Shown here: in pieces, positions 62,814 through 64,000 of the stretch
Numbering within the stretch: the stretch's first letter is position 1
How the letters are laid out: each line of letters opens with the position of its first letter
From: Trinickia soli
Lineage (GTDB): Bacteria > Pseudomonadota > Gammaproteobacteria > Burkholderiales > Burkholderiaceae
Assembly: GCF_002879855.1 (NCBI RefSeq)
Contig: NZ_PNYB01000001.1
Span: forward strand, 248,001 to 312,000
Direction of reading: 5' to 3'
Length of the DNA stretch: 64,000 nucleotides
Program-made: the position numbers and the translations under genes
Notes under the pieces: generated by a model
Seen by the model: the letters and a program-made list of their open reading frames with translations, nothing else
Databases searched by the model: none
What the model was told of the DNA's origin: nothing

Positions 62814-64000
62814 ATGAAAAAGTTCATTTTCATTCTGGCGATGCTGGCCGGCTTCTCGCAACTGATGACGCCGATTACGGCGCGCGCACAGGCGACGACT
62901 GCTGCGACGCTGATTCTGTACGACAATCCGGCAAACGATCCGTATTCGAAGCTCGGTCTCATCTACGCGATCATGCTTCGCAATCTGCTCGGACACTTCA
63001 ATACGACCGTCACCATCGAGCCCGTGCAGAACTACACGGCGGGGCAGATCGGCGCCAATACCGCGACGTTCTACATCGGCGATTACTACAACAATCCGCT
63101 GCCGGCAGCCTTCATGAGCGACGTGATGACGGCGACGAAGACCGTGGTGTGGTTCAAGTACAACCTGTGGGAGATTGCGTGGAATTCGGCCTATTCATTC
63201 ACGCAGACCTACGGCATCAACTTCCTCGGGCTGGCCGGGCTCAATGCGACGCCGTCGTCGAGCAACCCGAATCCGGGCTTCTACGACACGGTGACGTACA
63301 AGAACATGTCGATGGTGAAGTACTACGCGTACAACGCCTCGACAGGTACGGTCAATGCCGATCCCGACATCGGCCTCACGCAGGTCGCTGATGCAACGAA
63401 AGCACAATCGCTCGTCACGATCACGAACAGCCAGACCAAAGCGACGGCGCCTTACGTGATGCGTTCGCGCAATTTCTGGTATTTCGCGGATATGCCCTTC
63501 ACCTATATCGGGCCAACCGACCGGTATCTCGTGATCTGCGACATGTTGCACGACATCCTCAACACCGGCGCTCCCGTCAACCACCGTGCGCTTGTGCGGC
63601 TTGAAGATCTCGATGCCTATACGACGACGTCGTCGATGAAGCAGCTGACGGATTACCTGTACAGCCTGCGGATCCCGTTCACGATGGCGACGATCCCGCT
63701 GTACACGGACCCCAACGGCTACTACAACGGCGGCGTGCCGGAGACGATCCATCTCGCGCAAGCTACCGGGCTGAAAGCGGCGCTGAATTACGCGATTGTG
63801 CGCGGCGGGTCGATCGTATTGCACGGCTACACGCATCAATACGATTCGACGCCCAACGTACAGAACGCCGTATCGGGCAACGACTACGAGTTCTGGTACA
63901 TGGTGCAGAACCGACCTGTCGATGAGGACTCCGTGCAATGGGCGCAGGGCAGGATGGCGGCCGGGCTGGCCGAATTCACGAACAACGGCTTCAAGGTGGC
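62814..64000 (+). CDS. Secreted DUF2334 (polysaccharide deacetylase-like) protein, 3' end missing
   Basis: At least 395 residues are visible. A signal peptide (MKKFIFILAMLAGFSQLMTP, then ARA) is followed by a beta-rich N-terminal part. The DUF2334 core has ALVRLEDLDAYTTTSSMKQL (the acidic E-D-x-D pair expected to bind metal), PFTMATIPLYTDPNG, and GSIVLHGYTHQYDS, whose HGYTH holds the His-x3-His metal ligands of the carbohydrate esterase 4-like fold. It is likely a periplasmic deacetylase or exopolysaccharide-modifying enzyme. GGGAG precedes the ATG at 62814. It runs off the window. Confidence 0.85.
   Translation, partial: MKKFIFILAMLAGFSQLMTPITARAQATTAATLILYDNPANDPYSKLGLIYAIMLRNLLGHFNTTVTIEPVQNYTAGQIGANTATFYIGDYYNNPLPAAFMSDVMTATKTVVWFKYNLWEIAWNSAYSFTQTYGINFLGLAGLNATPSSSNPNPGFYDTVTYKNMSMVKYYAYNASTGTVNADPDIGLTQVADATKAQSLVTITNSQTKATAPYVMRSRNFWYFADMPFTYIGPTDRYLVICDMLHDILNTGAPVNHRALVRLEDLDAYTTTSSMKQLTDYLYSLRIPFTMATIPLYTDPNGYYNGGVPETIHLAQATGLKAALNYAIVRGGSIVLHGYTHQYDSTPNVQNAVSGNDYEFWYMVQNRPVDEDSVQWAQGRMAAGLAEFTNNGFKV

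Noticed and set aside
1-64000. CRISPR array, rRNA operon, integrase or prophage
   Set aside because: No spaced repeat series, rRNA sequence, integrase or phage structural gene was seen on either strand.

Overview
The window looks like chromosome of a Burkholderia sensu lato species (Burkholderiaceae: Burkholderia, Paraburkholderia or Trinickia type). The grounds are high GC, a Burkholderia-type trimeric porin, a DUF2866-like small protein, an ECF41 sigma factor, a MocR regulator, a betaproteobacterial Tad locus and a full malonate decarboxylase cluster. No rRNA, tRNA, CRISPR array or intact insertion sequence was recognised. Genes enter at the left edge (DHA2 exporter) and leave at the right edge (DUF2334 protein) incomplete.

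Layout. 1-11.2 kb: ordinary accessory metabolism. It holds an exporter fragment, a secreted sedolisin (S53) and a serine carypeptidase-like S10 enzyme, an AI-2E family transporter, an ECF41 sigma factor followed by only the C-terminal half of its usual carboxymuconolactone-decarboxylase partner, an arylamine N-acetyltransferase, and a threonine aldolase divergent from a MocR regulator. 11.2-15.3 kb: a two-gene unit of an AAA ATPase and a large DUF4157 (eCIS-associated) HExxH protein, with no phage-tail or eCIS structural genes nearby. 15.4-22.6 kb: a tightly overlapping seven-gene minus-strand operon: CDP-alcohol phosphatidyltransferase, 2OG-Fe(II) oxygenase, HpnL-like membrane protein, nucleotidyltransferase, PEP mutase fused to a second nucleotidyltransferase, phosphonopyruvate decarboxylase, and PhnW. 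Together these read as a route from PEP to 2-aminoethylphosphonate (AEP), activation to CMP-AEP, and transfer to a lipid. I consider this the best candidate for an undescribed system in the window.

22.8-25.8 kb: a small secreted protein, a porin with a clear terminator, and a hydratase. 25.8-34.4 kb: malonate use, with mdcABCDEGH behind a GntR regulator and a divergent MFS transporter, and an MdcY-like operator between them. 34.5-37.9 kb: an NlpC/P60 lipoprotein, an Ap4A phosphorylase and small genes. 38-51.2 kb: a complete minus-strand Tad/Flp pilus locus with three flp pilin genes, two of them encoding nearly the same mature pilin, separated by hairpins; no tadD was seen. 51.2-52.3 kb: a gene-poor gap. 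52.3-57.2 kb: a plus-strand glycosylation operon (GT87, GT2, methyltransferase, GtrA, GT87) of the polyprenyl-phosphate-sugar type. 57.2-58.2 kb: another gene-poor gap with a 22-bp palindrome and a 67-bp pair of IS21-like ends. 58.2-64 kb: a VpsR-like sigma-54 activator, DoxX, a small protein, a DHA2 exporter, a small secreted protein and a secreted DUF2334 protein.

All functions are inferred by reading motifs; no database search was run.
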